Shown one piece after another: positions 1 to 13,371 of a DNA stretch of 64,000 nt. Position 1 is the first letter of the stretch. Every line of letters starts with the position of its first letter. The stretch lies in contig JNEN01001207.1 in assembly GCA_000697355.1 (NCBI GenBank), positions 186,001-250,000 on the forward strand, written 5' to 3'. Source of the DNA: Syncephalastrum monosporum B8922. Its lineage: Eukaryota; Mucoromycota; Mucoromycetes; Mucorales; Syncephalastraceae. Position numbers and translations under genes: made by a program. The notes under the pieces are model-generated. The model did not search any database, was not told the origin of the DNA, and saw nothing but the letters and a program-made list of their open reading frames with translations.

Positions 1-263
1 AAAAAAATAGAGCAAAGGGAAGATGCTTGTTTCTTCATCCAGGGCAAACAAACAAGTCCCGCTGATGCCAGATCGGTGCATTTGGTAGGTGTCACAAGTG
101 CGGTGCGCCTGCGTATATGTGTGGTGCGCCCACTCAGTGAGATGTAGCGTTTGGTGTTGGAACAGAAAGGACACGGGTCCAAAAAAAAAGTTTGGTCTGT
201 CTTTCTTACTCATCTTTCCTCTCTTCTTTTTGTTTTCCTTTCTCTTTCTTAAAAAAAGTTGAC
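1..263 (+). promoter_or_regulatory. Upstream/leader region of the Rab6-like gene
   Basis: No coding sequence is visible. Positions about 199-250 form a T/C-rich tract just before the ATG at 264. The same kind of pyrimidine leader precedes several other genes here (for example about 3020-3095, 19472-19571 and 23665-23810), so it probably marks the core promoter and transcription start zone. No clear TATA box is seen. Confidence 0.4.
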
Positions 264-1220
<957 letters not shown>

Positions 1221-1432
1221 AAATTATAATAATAGTATTCCATCTATAACTCATATACGACACATACGTTTGCTCTTGTTTCTTATCTATACTCTCTCTA
1301 TAAAACTTACCTTCTATACCCTCGTATCTACCGTGGTGTGCCAAAAATCAATATTTTTCCGGTGAGGTGGGACAAGAAAGCCAGAGGGTTGTGCGGGAAG
1401 TGAACTCTACGTCTTCCTGCTCTTTTATTAGT

Positions 1433-2719
1433 ATGCCTGACAAAAGACCCTTGCGCGTACTAATTTCGAACGACGATGGTAAAAGTCTTGCTTCTTTGGC
1501 ATCGATGCTGACCTTTGTTAGGTCCTCCGAACCCATCCGATTCGCCCTTCATTCTGCCTTTCATTGAGCATCTTGAGAACCTAGGTTGGGACGTAAAGTA
1601 TGTTCGCCCTCTACGCAGACCATGCGTTATAAACAAGTATCTTCTTTCTTTTCCTGATAGGGTCTGTCTGCCCAACTCACAAAAGTCATGGATTGCAAAA
1701 TCGTTCATGATAAACGACCATATTGAGCTGAGCTATTACAACCGCAAGACGGGCGAAGTCAGCTTTCACAAAGAAAATGACAATGATTTCTACTTGGTCA
1801 GCAACATTTAAAGCAGCCGATGGCGTCATAGTCATATTCATATTCATATTTATGCGATATCCAGTTGAGCGGCACGCCTGCGACGTGTACCAACATTGCC
1901 TTAAACCACATTTTTAAAGACCAAGAGTTCGATCTTGTTATTGGTGGCCCCAACTTTGGCCGTAACTCTGCCACGTAGGTGTGTCCTTTACAGAGCACGA
2001 CCTTATCTGACCTCTTCCACGTTGTATCCTCGCCCGTTTAGTGTATACGCCTTGTCTTCTGGTACAGTGGGTGCCGCCATGTGGGTTTGGAGACAGGAAG
2101 ATAGTATAGGACCTCGACTGAACAGCTTATAGGGAAGCTGTCCTGCTCAAGCAAAAGGCTATTGCGCTTTCTTTCGCATTCTATGCGCGCAAATGGCCCG
2201 CTAACGAGGTTCAGACTGCCTGCAACATGGCCAGCAACGTGATCCAGCATCTTTGGGATAAGGGGCAGTGGCCTGAGGGTGGCCTCTTCAATGTGAATGT
2301 GCCTGTGGTCGACTCGCATCGTCCTGTGTACTTGACACGATTTCACAAGGCAGCCTATGGCAGTTTGTTCAGGCCTCTGACTGATAAGAAGGCTGAGACA
2401 GGCCTCAGCAAAAAGGAGGAGGAGGAGGATGATTGCGCAGTCGAGCAGGAAGTGCGCAAAGAAGCCGAAGGTCATGAGTCAGAACGGACCGTATTCCACT
2501 TTTCTCCAGATCTGTCGGCCATGGGACCCGCCAGCGACGCTGCTGAAGGCACAGACGCGTGGGCCCTGCATCATAAATATGTGTCTGGTGAGCTTTCCAA
2601 TCTTTTCAATAGGATGAGATGGACTGATCTTATCTGTAGTGACTCCCATGATCGCGAGTTTTGAAGTCGAAAGTCCCTTGCGAGACTATGGTTTTGAAGC
2701 ATTCAACAACAAACTCTAG
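1433..2719 (+). CDS. SurE-family 5'/3'-nucleotidase-like acid phosphatase
   Basis: Seven exons (1433-1478, 1522-1597, 1661-1796, 1865-1974, 2042-2080, 2133-2587, 2640-2719) give 313 residues. SurE signatures appear in order: RVLISNDDGPPN near the N-terminus (metal-binding Asp-Asp), SGTPATC in the middle, then LVIGGPNFGRN, followed by the YALSSGTVGAA strand-loop. Bacterial and fungal SurE proteins are divalent-metal phosphatases acting on nucleoside monophosphates and other phosphate esters. The C-terminal third carries a Glu-rich insertion (KKEEEEDD, in the exon at 2133-2587) absent from bacterial SurE. No signal peptide or tubulin-tyrosine-ligase domain is seen, so it is not the long yeast Pby1 architecture. 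It starts about 210 bp after the Rab6 gene on the same strand. The third intron begins with a non-optimal donor (GTCAGC), so that join is less certain. Confidence 0.85.
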
Positions 2720-3098
2720 ACGCTTAGAGAGCAGGGTGGAGTCGATAATGCAAACTGGCTAATGTCAATTAAAGTACAGTTCTCACTTTGTGTAAGATAA
2801 AATCCGTCAATATCAGACGATGTGGCATAGTTATGGCAGGATGAATCACTCTTGGTAATAAAGAGAACGACTGAATTTGTCTTGTGCAAATATGAGACGC
2901 GCTTCAAGTTATTTCGTAGTCAAGTATCGCTTCATTTGTCTCATCCTGTTGTCGTCGCGCAATTGGAACAGTGGAAATCTGCTTTGTGTTGCAAAGATAA
3001 ACTCAAATTTTTGATTCCCCTCCGTCGCTCTCTGTCCTTCCTTTTTTTTTTTTTTTTTTTTTTTTGCTTTCCTGGTCTCTTTCTCTTTCTGTCTTAGA
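2720..3098 (+). other. Intergenic, SurE 3' end to sit4 leader
   Basis: No gene is visible. The last 80 bases are strongly T/C-rich, including a poly-T run at about 3042-3065, and probably form the leader of the downstream phosphatase gene. Confidence 0.4.
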
Positions 3099-4449
3099 AT
3101 GGGCAATCCTGAAGCATGGCTTGAGACCGTCCGTAAATGCGAGTATCTTCCCGAGAATGACATTAAGAAACTCTGTGAAACGGTAACGCTTTATCCACTC
3201 TTGTTCATTGGCAAGCTTACCAAATAAATCTCCGTCATTGGTGTCATCGATGGGGGTTTTACACTAGGTGAAGGAACTGCTGATGGAGGAATCGAATATA
3301 CAGCCTGTGAACTCGCCTGTCACTGTCTGCGGAGATATTCACGGTAGGACAGCACTTCTTGGTAGTGGAATCCACGCTTACTTGTGGTTTACACAGGCCA
3401 ATTCCACGATCTCATGGAACTATTTCGCGTGGGTGGTGATATAGAGGATACAAACTATATCTTTATGGTAAGCGACGATTATCATTGTGTGGGGTGTCGC
3501 CTTACTCGGGTTGATAGGGCGATTTTGTCGATCGTGGCTACTTTAGCTTGGAGACATTCACTCTGCTTATGGCACTCAAGGCACGCTATCCAAGCAAGAT
3601 CACTCTCCTGCGAGGTAATCATGAATCAAGACAGATCACGCAAGTATATGGATTTTATGGTAAGTGCGAGTTCAAAATAAAAGGGGGAAAACAATGCAAT
3701 CTACAATACAGATTTATCTTTCTCACACCCCGCATGTATCTACTTAGACGAATGCCAGGCCAAATATGGCAATGCAACCGTTTGGAAATACTGTTGCTCT
3801 GTTTTCGATTACCTCACCTTGGCTGCTGTAAGAGCTGATGCGTGGATGGTATAATGTATATATTAACGCGTCTCAAATAGATTATTGATGGCTCTATTCT
3901 GTGCGTTCATGGCGGTTTGTCGCCGGATATCAAGGCACTCGATCAGATTCGGACGATTCACCGCGCCCAAGAAATCCCGCACGAGGGCTCTTTTTGCGAC
4001 CTTATGTGGTCGGATCCGGAGGATATCGATACCTGGGCAGTAAGTCCGCGCGGTGCTGGCTGGCTCTTTGGCGGCAAGGTCACGAGTGAGGTAAGAACAG
4101 GAGAGGAACAAAAATGCATGCATGTGTGCGAGCTTGTACTAATCTATAACATAACTTATAGTTTAATCATATCAACGGTCTGTCCTTGGTTGCACGAGCA
4201 CATCAGCTTGTTCAGGAGGGCTACAAGTATATGTTCGAGGATAATGATCTTGTGACCGTATGGTCTGCACCGAATTACTGCTATCGCTGCGGTAACGTGG
4301 CGTCCATAATGGAAGTACGTGACGCAGACGACCTGAATTTCAAGATCTTCAACGCCGTGCCTGATCAAGACAGACTTGCGCCCGGCCGGTCAGGTCTGGG
4401 GCTTTCAGGTGGTGTGGGCGGCGCAGGTGGTGGACAATACTTCATATAG
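3099..4449 (+). CDS. sit4: PP6-type Ser/Thr protein phosphatase catalytic subunit (Sit4-like)
   Basis: Seven exons (3099-3182, 3268-3343, 3397-3467, 3518-3659, 3748-3827, 3881-4090, 4162-4449) give 316 residues. PPP-family metal and catalytic motifs are intact: [22 protein letters not shown], and the downstream HGGLSPD and [11 protein letters not shown] motifs. The sequence follows the PP6/Sit4 branch rather than PP2A or PP4 ([10 protein letters not shown] at the N-terminus, [16 protein letters not shown] segment). Family role: cytosolic and nuclear phosphatase working with SAPS-type regulatory subunits in G1 progression, TOR signalling and ER-Golgi traffic. The C-terminus has an extra Gly-rich stretch before the usual short hydrophobic tail (YFI here rather than YFL). 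All seven exons are joined by GT-AG introns of about 50-90 nt. Confidence 0.95.
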
Positions 4450-4985
4450 ATCGGCGAGGCACACATACATATATACACATCTACAGCAAGGCATACACAA
4501 TAGCCACCTCTCTGCCTTCCAGTTACTTTTTTTCTTTTACACCTTTGTACAGTATTCACTCTTCCCCGTTTCGTATCGTGACGCAGGTTTCGTTGCTCAT
4601 CGTATTCTTCGCTACTGGTACCTTTAATCACAACCCCTTCCCCTTTTACTTTACCTTTCTGTATTGTATAACACCTTGATTGCTGCTTCGTTTGGATGGC
4701 ATTCTGCAGACCTCTTTATAAGCTCTCCATTTATTCTCTCATTACTTTTCGCCATAATCTGTACGCCTTCTATTTAGACGCAAGTGTCAAAATGGAAAAG
4801 GATCATATTCAAACCATTGGAATGTGTTGTATAATAGGATAAACATTTGTATTGGTTCAAGTGTACATAATTAAAAGATAGGTAAGCGATCGATAAAAGG
4901 AAAGTAAGCTATGGACGGGTAGTATAGAAGGAAGAGAGGGAAGAAGGGGAAAAGAATTTGTAAAGTCTAGAACTACAGGAGAAGC
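4450..4985. other. Shared 3' region between convergent genes
   Basis: This stretch lies between the stop of the plus-strand phosphatase and the stop of the minus-strand transporter. It is A/T-rich and contains no convincing coding frame; it should hold both 3' UTRs and polyadenylation signals. Confidence 0.4.
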
Positions 4986-7250
4986 TTAGGCCTTTTCGAT
5001 ATGCTCGCCGCTCTTGATCGAGGGCGTTTGCTGCACCTTCTCGGTGGTGGAAGCGGGGCTGCTGCCGTTATCAAAGTAGCGAGCCAACTCGCGCTCGAGC
5101 TCGGCACCTTCCAGCTTCTCCATGGTGTTAGCCATCTTGACAGGGGAGATGCCCTGCTCGTTGGCCTTGGCAAAAATGACATCGATTTCTTCGAGAGATC
5201 GGCCCTTGGTTTCGGGGTAGAAGAAGTAGATCTGTGCAACAACTGGTTAGTAACAAGTCCTGTTGTTCTGTTGTACAACTGAAACTTACGATAGGGATGA
5301 AGAGAGCATTGAAGATGGCAAAGATGACGTAGATACCATAGCCAATGTTGGCAATAGCGGGAGGGGTGATCATGACAATGACGTAGTTCGAGATCCAGTT
5401 GGAGCAAGTTGACAAAGCATTCGACTGGACACGAGTGCGGAGAGGGTTGATCTCAGCAGGGTATAACCAGGTCATGCCGAGCAGACCGATGGCGAAGAAG
5501 GTGTTGAAAGTGAAGAGCGTCACGGTGGCGACAACGCCCTCCGCAATCTCCAGGACAATGTTGCCTTCAGCGTCGCGGTGACCTTGCGCAATCATGGCAG
5601 CCAGGAGGGCCATCGAGATAGACATACCGACAAGGCCAGTGAACATGAGCTTACGGCGGCCGAAACGCTCAATCATAAACATGGCCACAACAGCAGACAA
5701 CCAGTATTCAGTACCATTCACGGCAGCTAAAAGACGGGACATATCAGGGCCGTAACCAAGCCTAAACATGAGAAGACGGCAGTAGGTAAGCGTGTGCATA
5801 TAAACAAACAAAAACGCAGGAGCGTAGAAAAAAAAAGCTGACATACGATTGCTCGAAAAGCATGGTGGCATAGTACGTAATCAAGTTAATACCACAGTAT
5901 TGCTGAATGGCCTGAGCGACTACACCGAGCATGCAACGACGGAAATACTGGTATTGGCCGTGTTTCCACAGCTCACCAAACTGGAAAGCGGAGCCAGCTT
6001 CAGCAGCAACAGTATGTTCGAGAATGGCCATCTGCTCATTGACAAGGTCACTCTCCGGGTCAGAGCCGTGGAGACGAGCAATGACTTCGCGCGCTTCATT
6101 GACGTAGTTCTTCTTGAGCAACCAACGGGGCGAGTCGGGCAGGATGAGGACACCCAGCATGACAACAATAGCGAAGAAGCACTGCATAGCGATGGGGAAC
6201 CGCCAGCGGACACTACCCGTCGCAAAGTAAAGACCGTAATCAATCCAGTAGGAAATCATGATACCGAATCCGATAAGCATGCCTTCGTTCATAATCAAGA
6301 AACCACGGTTCTCAGGCTTTGCACATTCGCTCTGCCATGTCGGAATAGTACTCGTGACCATGCCGTTGCCGATACCAGTAAAAATACGAGCGAAGCAGAG
6401 AAGACCATAGCTGTTGGAAGCTGCCATAATGATTGTACCAGCCTACACATACGGAAGCAAAGGAAAAATTGGAAACCATAATTTAGCATTGAGCGGAATT
6501 TTGTGCGATGCCACCACTACTTACAATGATAATGGCAGTACCGTAGAAAGCAGAAGACCGACGACCAATCATATCACCAATGTAGAGAATAAGAATAGCA
6601 CCAAGCAAACAGCCCTGCACATCAGAAGGATACGGTAAGCAAAAAAAATAAAAAAAACAAACTCAAGATTTCGGATGCACTCTTGTGGCACTTACAATTT
6701 GGTAGATAGAGACCATATTCTATACGTGGGAAGTATGTATGTTATTGGTGTATGTCTTTTTGTGCACTGCATTGCGTTGCTTACCGACTGCAGCTCGGGT
6801 GAACCAGTACACATGCCAGGCTGTTGGCACACTGGATCCGACTTGGTATACGGAGTTGCCATAGGAAATGATTCCTCGAAGTCATTAAGCTAATGATTTA
6901 TATAATCAGATGAGATACAATAGAGAGACTTCATAGATCGTTATGATCTTACCGTGAGCAGGGCACTCATGACACCTTGATCATAACCGAACATGCTATA
7001 TATCAAAGAAACAAGTTTAATAAAAGAACCTTTACGTTCTTTTCTTTGCCAAGAGTATAGCTTACGTGCTAGAAAAAGCATTTAAAGAATTAAAAGCAGA
7101 TAAGTAAATAATGGTGTAATGAGAATTACATGCTATCACTTACAAACCAGCACCAGCGATGAAACCGATGCTCGTGTTCAGGGCCTTTCCGGAGAGGTGG
7201 CGACCCTTCCAAATTTTAAATTCAGGCAACTGCTTAGCCTTGTAGCCCAT
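4986..7250 (-). CDS. MFS sugar (hexose-type) transporter
   Basis: Minus-strand gene, start ATG at 7248-7250 and stop at 4986-4988, with about ten exons including large ones near 6427-5830 and 5760-5290. Sugar-porter signatures are clear: FGYDQGVMS after the first helix, GDMIGRR, LPDSPRWLLKK, the QQYCGINLITYY helix-7 motif, and PETKGRSLEEID before the C-terminal tail. These place it in the 12-helix fungal hexose/polyol permease family, a plasma-membrane proton symporter or facilitator; the exact substrate cannot be read from sequence. Exons at the 5' end are very short: 7250-7144, a probable 3-nt exon at 7066-7068, then 6995-6953. A palindromic GGGG/CCCC site lies about 280 bp upstream. The tail after the last helix is hydrophilic, with a Ser/Thr-rich end. 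Confidence 0.9.
7066..7068 (-). other. Probable 3-nt micro-exon (CAC) of the sugar transporter
   Basis: On the minus strand the trinucleotide CAC sits between a strong acceptor (TTTTTCTAG) and a strong donor (GTAAGC). Using it divides a 143-nt gap into introns of 75 nt (7143-7069) and 70 nt (7065-6996), the usual size here. Joining exon 1 (ends GGTTT) to CAC and then CATGTTC gives Gly-Phe-Thr-Met-Phe-Gly-Tyr-Asp in frame. Skipping it also keeps the frame and simply removes Thr. Confidence 0.6.
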
Positions 7251-10200
7251 TTTGAAAAGATAGAGATGGAAGAAAGAGAAGCAGGTATCGACGCCAACAG
7301 GTAGAAGGCAAATTTAAATAGGATCCCAGATTTTTGCCCAGAAGGGTTTAGCCATCGCCGGGACATACTGTGTATCATGGTCCATTTTTCTTCTGTCCTG
7401 CCTTCACGAGGTTAAAAGGCCGATTTGGAGGACCGGTCGATCTGTCCGCACAACTCTGGTCTGTGAATGTGGGCTCAGCTTGTCTGGGATAGAAAAATAG
7501 CCACTCATGAGGAGCAGGAACAAGAAACCGGGGTACCCCACTTTTAACGGAAGTTCAAGGTGGGAAAATGTGTCAATGGTAATTCGCCCCTCTCAACTGT
7601 CAACAAATGTACCTGATCCCCATATATGTTCTGTTCCTGTCAATTTATCAACGTTGCTATGCCTTTTTCTACTACTTTGTGTCGTCTTCAGTCCGAGCGC
7701 GTGTCCTCATGATTTGTATCTCTGGTTATGTGAAAAAGCATCAAGTGGGAAAAGGCAATTTTTTTTTTCTGGTTAATGTGGCACCAGAAAGGTGATACAA
7801 CTAGACCCATTACGACATCAACCGATTCCCGCGGGTCAGCTGAGGAAACCGATTGCACTGGATTCGCTGGTGCGCATATTCTGTTCCTTCGAATGGCTTA
7901 TTTTTCTCCAAAGTCTCAGATTATACCATATATATCCAAGTCTATCTTTCTTTGTTCAAACACTCACTCTACAGTATTGTGCAGCTAATAATTATCATAC
8001 ACCAATGGATATGCAAAATATCTATACGCTATTTATCAGCTACCTCTATTGACATTTGGTATTAAGGAGGTTAAGATGTGCACTATTTGTTAAAATACAA
8101 GGCAAACAAACCGGATCATCTTCCTTGACGATTTTTTCTAAAATGGGTCAGTTCCCAGATCTGCCCGCGACGAAACAGGTAAAAAATACTTGTATGTGGA
8201 AACTAAAAGAAACATACATATTGCGGCCAGAAAAAAAAAAGAGAAGTGTCTGAAACCCAAAATCATTGTTTGAGTTCTTCCCCGCCTTTCTGCTTCGCTA
8301 TGCTTCGATGACGCTGCCCAGCGGGGCTCCTGGAGGGATCAGAGGAGCTATATCTACAAGATTTCTGTGGGCGTAGTGAATCACTTATCCGCGCTATCTT
8401 GCTCGTGATGTTGCAGAAAATGGAGAACACAAAGGAAAATTCTTGTGTGACTCAAGGCTGGACACACGCACACACCCACACACATACCACATCTGCAGGC
8501 AGAAAATTGGAAGACAGCACGAGAAAACCGGATCCGTGTCACCAGACATTTTTCGCCACCCTTCACGCTTGACCAGCCATCCAGGGAGCCATGTCCTCAT
8601 CTGCGCGCACGCGCACGCACTGGAGCCTTTGTGTTCTATATCGGCCGAATAAAAAACGTTTTGTAAACGGGCGTTTGATTCCATACTTTCTATTATCATC
8701 CCGCTTTGGCTAGATCACAGTGCCTTTTTGTCCTCAACTTTTCGCTGCATACCTTTGAGAGCAGCGCTTTTGAATGCAGAAATCTATAACCGATGTTTTC
8801 GACCCACATGCGCGTTGAACATATAACTATAAGATCGCCTTTTTGTGAGAATGGGGGAAGCTAATCTGCAACATTACAAAAATAAATGAAAATATGGACA
8901 CGGTTGCGCCACACCATGCACATTGCAAAGGGGCCCCAGCCGATGTGCAAGATGGGAGGGAGAGCGGGCTCAGCATGGTGCGTGCGTTTTGAGGGGTTTG
9001 TATCATTATTTTAGCCCATTTCACATGGGGTGATGATCCTTCTACGGCTGAAACAGTGTCATCGACATTCGGGCATTACGAGTATTTTTGTTCTGATTTT
9101 CCACTCTCCTTTTTCGCGAGTCGAAAAAAGTTTACCGGTGAGACGTCCTTTGACAACCCATCGTCGAGCAACGTCACAGCTTTAGCCTGACGAAGTCGGC
9201 AAGACGGATGATAGGGCTGCTGGGTTTAAGTTTTTCTTGTATGTTCCTTATTCGAGCTTGTGAAACAGAGCAACAAGCTTGGATGATGTCACACCCGTTA
9301 TAGAAAAAAAATGCCCGAGACGGTAACTCTTCTCTTAACAGGCGCGATTGTGGCTCTCTGATTGAAAGGGCCGTGAAAGCACGATTAAATAGATCTGATA
9401 CATTCATAACTCTTTTGGCCACATGGATCATCGTAGAGGATACTTCGTGATGTGGCAGAGGATAGAAAAGGAAGAACGATACGACCAGTCGTTGTGACAC
9501 TTCTTTAATACCACATTTGGGGAAAAAGACTACGTCAGTTAATCTCCATTATATCAGGTAGTTCCTCCTCCGTAACATATCAGTTAAATCCGCTGAGTCT
9601 TCGGGCGATAAGGCATTCTCTCTACAGTTGAATAATATTTGCCTTGTCGTCATGTGTGTGACTTACCCCACTCTTGGACACTTCCCGCTTTGACCAGCGC
9701 GTCATGAACTGCTTACGAGAGTTTTTGATGTCCGCGGCGGGGTCCCTATTATGCACCCTGCTCTTTCGGAACTAGCGGTCTCCGTCAAACTTCGGGAATT
9801 TCCCATATCGTGTGCAATTTGCTACCGGTAGATGAGACGACTGGATCCATGGAGCAGGAGGGTCAGGTGTACTTCATGTTAGCTGTCAGTTACACCGTTA
9901 CACGTTGAACGCCAATATGTCCATTGACGATCCGGCAAAACAAACAGCAGTAAAGCGCCATCACAAATATGATCACGTTACTACGCGCATGTTCTTGCTC
10001 AGCAACAGCAGTCAAAGATCAAGTGACAGATACATACGTGATATTATTTTTTTTGCGTCCAATAATCTTGTTATAAGACCAATGCTTCGAGTGGCCTCAT
10101 GCATTCTGTACAGTATTAATGTACAGCACATGGAAATGTTAGCGCTTTGTGAATGCTGCTGACCTAATAAACCATAAAACTCGGACCTGAGTTGTGCGAT

Positions 10201-11476
10201 CCACCTGAACTATAATCTTATTCAAGTGGGATTATGGCGGGAACAATGGAGCCAATATCACGCGACTTATGACATAGACTAAGAGTCACGCGGACCACAT
10301 AGACGGGCATTGCTGAGATTGCTACAATATAATGCTGCAATGTATTGTTGTCTCGTTCGCGATGCCATACACGAAGGTGACATGACGTCAACATGAGTCC
10401 TCCTAAACTGCCATTTGACTGTGAGCAGTACTGTCGAACATATACTGCACTGAATGAACTATACAGGCTGTCTAAGCGCTAGCCATAAAATGAAAACCCT
10501 ATGGTGGTAGCGTAGCCCCTACCACATCATGTATAGCAGCTACGACAATTCAAGCAACCGTGAGATTCATATAATTGTACTGAGAGTATAGAAGCCTATC
10601 ATTTATACCTCGATGTATATAATATCATATGATGCATAATTTAGGCATGCACCGTGGAGGAAAAACTCGCTGATTGTGTTCAGCGGCTATTTCCGCCAAG
10701 GCGATTGTATTACATGCCCCTATCTTGGTTACGAGCATGCTCAATCCTTATTATGCTCTACATAGCTTTTCTACAGCTTTCTCTGTGAGGATGCCCTTAT
10801 AAATGACTTGTATGAAATACTGAAGCAGCAAAATCCAGTGACTGCACTAAATATCACCTCACACCCAAGTTTCGAAGCAGAGATATACTGGCGTACGTTG
10901 CCTCGATTTACAGGTAGCAATATAGGGAAACGATGGAGTAAATGCGGTAAGCATGGCTTTGCATATATTTTCTTCTCCATAAACTATGAATTTGGTAATC
11001 TTCATTGCGAGGCTGACATTTGATAGAAGTCTCGTTATGAGTCTTTCTAATCTATTTTGGCCGAGCATTGGAGTGGGAGATGTTCTGAAGGGCGTGGGTA
11101 ATTCAAAAGATCTCAAAATTTCCACAAATGGAAGGAATAGATGGCCGATTTGTTAAGGCATCATTTTAGAGTTGATTCCTGCTCAGTTCTGACTAAAAAG
11201 ATATACCCAAGAAATAGTGATATAAAAAAAGGACTCAAAGTATCCTCTACATTGATACATAGACGAAAAGTAAGTCCGGATGCTCGGGCAGAGACACCGA
11301 CAAGCGACCCGGGAGCTCGGTGCATAGAAGTAAAGATCGCGCCGACAGCATGGTATGCCTGTGTTTCGAAAAAAGCAAGCATGAACGTTTAACCGCGGAA
11401 GGCGGGTTGGGGGTTATGCAAGCGTGCGGGCGAACATGAGTACAGACGTTTGTCTTCTTACCCAACGGGCAGCAGT
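7251..11476. other. Long intergenic region, no gene recognised
   Basis: About 4.2 kb between the divergent transporter and D-lactate dehydrogenase genes. Reading frames are short, lack family similarity and have no convincing spliced continuation. One 108-codon minus-strand frame at 9174-9500 looks random. The region has mildly A/T-rich sequence and a C/A-rich patch at 8460-8485. The proximal parts should hold the promoters of both flanking genes. Confidence 0.45.
7530..7539. promoter_or_regulatory. Palindromic GGGGTACCCC site, possible Mig1/CreA-type operator
   Basis: A perfect 10-bp palindrome about 280 bp upstream of the transporter ATG. Each half contains the GGGG core bound by fungal carbon-catabolite repressors (consensus SYGGRG). 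A sugar-transporter promoter is a plausible place for such a site, but a 10-bp match can occur by chance. Confidence 0.3.
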
Positions 11477-13371
11477 ATGTTTGCTATTCATCGTCACAGC
11501 ACTCGGCGTGCAATATCCTCGGCACAGCTTGCCATACGTCGCGCATACTCTTCCTCATCGTCTTCCTCTCCACGCGGCTCGAACGCGTCGCGTCTTGCCT
11601 GGGCAACAGGCGGCGTCGCTCTGGGAGGTGCTGCAACCACTGTCTACCAGCAATCGTCGTCGTCGTCGTCGTCGTCATCGGCGTCTTCTTCTTCTCAATT
11701 AGAGCGACAGAATCCACCTCAGTGCATTGCTCCCGGCTCCAAAACGCCCAAATCGGCAATCCAAGCTGCTTTCCATGAGTTGCAATCCATTCTGCCTCCA
11801 GAACATGTCACGGTCGATGAAGATATTCTGATGGCCCATGGCTTTTCGGAGAACAGTTACCATAACGAAGGCTCGCCCAACATTGTCGTTTACCCTCAAA
11901 GCACAGAAGAAGTTGCCGCGATCGTAAAGATCGCCAACAAGTTGAGGTAGGAAAGACGTAGCGGTACATTTGATCCATTACTGACAATCCATACTTAAAA
12001 GAGTGCCTATCATCGCTTTCTCAGGCGGCACGTCCTTGGAGGGCCATTTTACTGCTCCTAATGGAGGCATCTGCATTTCTTTTACAGAGCATATGGATAA
12101 TGTTGTTGAGTTCCACCCGGACGACCTGGATATCGTCGTTCAACCTGGTGTGCAGTGGGAGGATCTGAATATCAAGCTGAAAGACGACGGTCTCTTCTTC
12201 CCTATGGACCCTGGGCCAGGGTAAGCAAACCAAAAGATAAAAGGCTGAGTCTCACGTACTGTACCGCTTAGAGCCTGTATTGGTGGTATGGTTGGCACCG
12301 GCTGCTCTGGAACCAATGCCGTTCGTTATGGGACAATGAAAGAATGGGTCATCAACTTGACCGTGGTTCTCCCTAATGGCGAGATCGTAAAGACACGACA
12401 GCGGCCACGGTAAGTGATACTCATGTGCTCAATACATGTTCTGATGCATTTCTTCTCCAGGAAATCCTCTGCTGGCTACGACTTGACGCGTCTCTTTGTC
12501 GGCTCTGAAGGAACACTCGGTATCGTGACAGAGGCTACTCTAAAGCTGGCGGTGCGGCCCAAAGAAGAAACTGTCGCTGTATGCGACTTCCCTACAATTC
12601 GTGATGCGGCCGCTGTCGTGCCTGAACTGACCCGGGCAGGTATTCAGATCGGTGCTGTTGAACTCCTCGACGACGTCATGATGAAAGCAGTCAAGTTGGC
12701 CAACTCTAATCTCGGTTACGAGGCCAAGCCGACCCTCTTTTTCAAATTTGCTGCCGGATCCAAAGCCCAAATTGAGCATGAAATCAAGGTTGTCTCTGAG
12801 ATTGCCAAAAGGCACAATGGTGGCAAGTTCATGTACGCTAAAAACGATGCCGAGAAAGTGGAGCTTTGGGAAGGTCGCAAGACATGTCTTTGGTCGGCAA
12901 CACTATTGAAGAAAAATGCCTCTGTATGGACCACCGATGTTGTCGTCCCTGTATCACGCCTACCCGAGCTGATTGACGAGACCAAAAAGGATGTGGCATC
13001 TTCTGAGCTCCCCTGTCCCTTCGCAGGTCACGCTGGCGATGGTATGGGCTGATAAAGGATATCTCGTGGTAAACAGGTTGACTGATGCGTCTTTCTGCTT
13101 TTTTCTAGGAAACTTCCATCTGTTCATCTTGTTCGACAAAAACAAACCAGAAGAGTTCAAGGAAGCAACCAGATTGAATGCCAATCTCATTAAGCGAGCT
13201 ATTGCCATGGAAGGCTCGATCACGGGTGAACATGGAGTCGGCTTTGGCAAAAAGAAGTATCTGCAGGCAGAACTGGGTGAAAACACTGTCGAACTGATGC
13301 GTAGAATCAAGGCTGCACTCGACCCCAACGGTATCCTCAATCCCGGAAAAGTGCTACCAGATAAAGAGTAA
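11477..13371 (+). CDS. dld1: Mitochondrial D-lactate dehydrogenase (cytochrome), FAD-linked
   Basis: Five exons (11477-11946, 12002-12220, 12272-12409, 12461-13041, 13109-13371) give 556 residues. The N-terminus is rich in Arg and Ser with no acidic residues (MFAIHRHSTRRAISS), a good mitochondrial presequence, followed by a short Gly/Ala hydrophobic segment (ATGGVALGGAATTVY) and a poly-Ser linker. The FAD-binding domain shows VVYPQSTEEV, SGGTSLEGH, the PGPGACIGG motif with the following GCSGTNAVRYG, and LFVGSEGTLGIVTEA. The C-terminal FAD-oxidase cap carries GHAGDGNFH and GSITGEHGVGFGKK. The enzyme oxidises D-lactate to pyruvate and passes electrons to cytochrome c at the intermembrane-space face. 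Start: the first ATG in frame; no upstream in-frame ATG exists. AATAAA-type signals follow the stop. Confidence 0.93.

Noticed and set aside
9174..9500. 108-codon minus-strand frame in the 4-kb spacer
   Set aside because: No family features, no splice context, and sequence composition typical of chance frames.
10504..10525. Small hairpin (7-bp arms GTGGTAG/CTACCAC, 8-nt loop)
   Set aside because: Too short to distinguish from chance and not followed by a T-run or linked to any gene.
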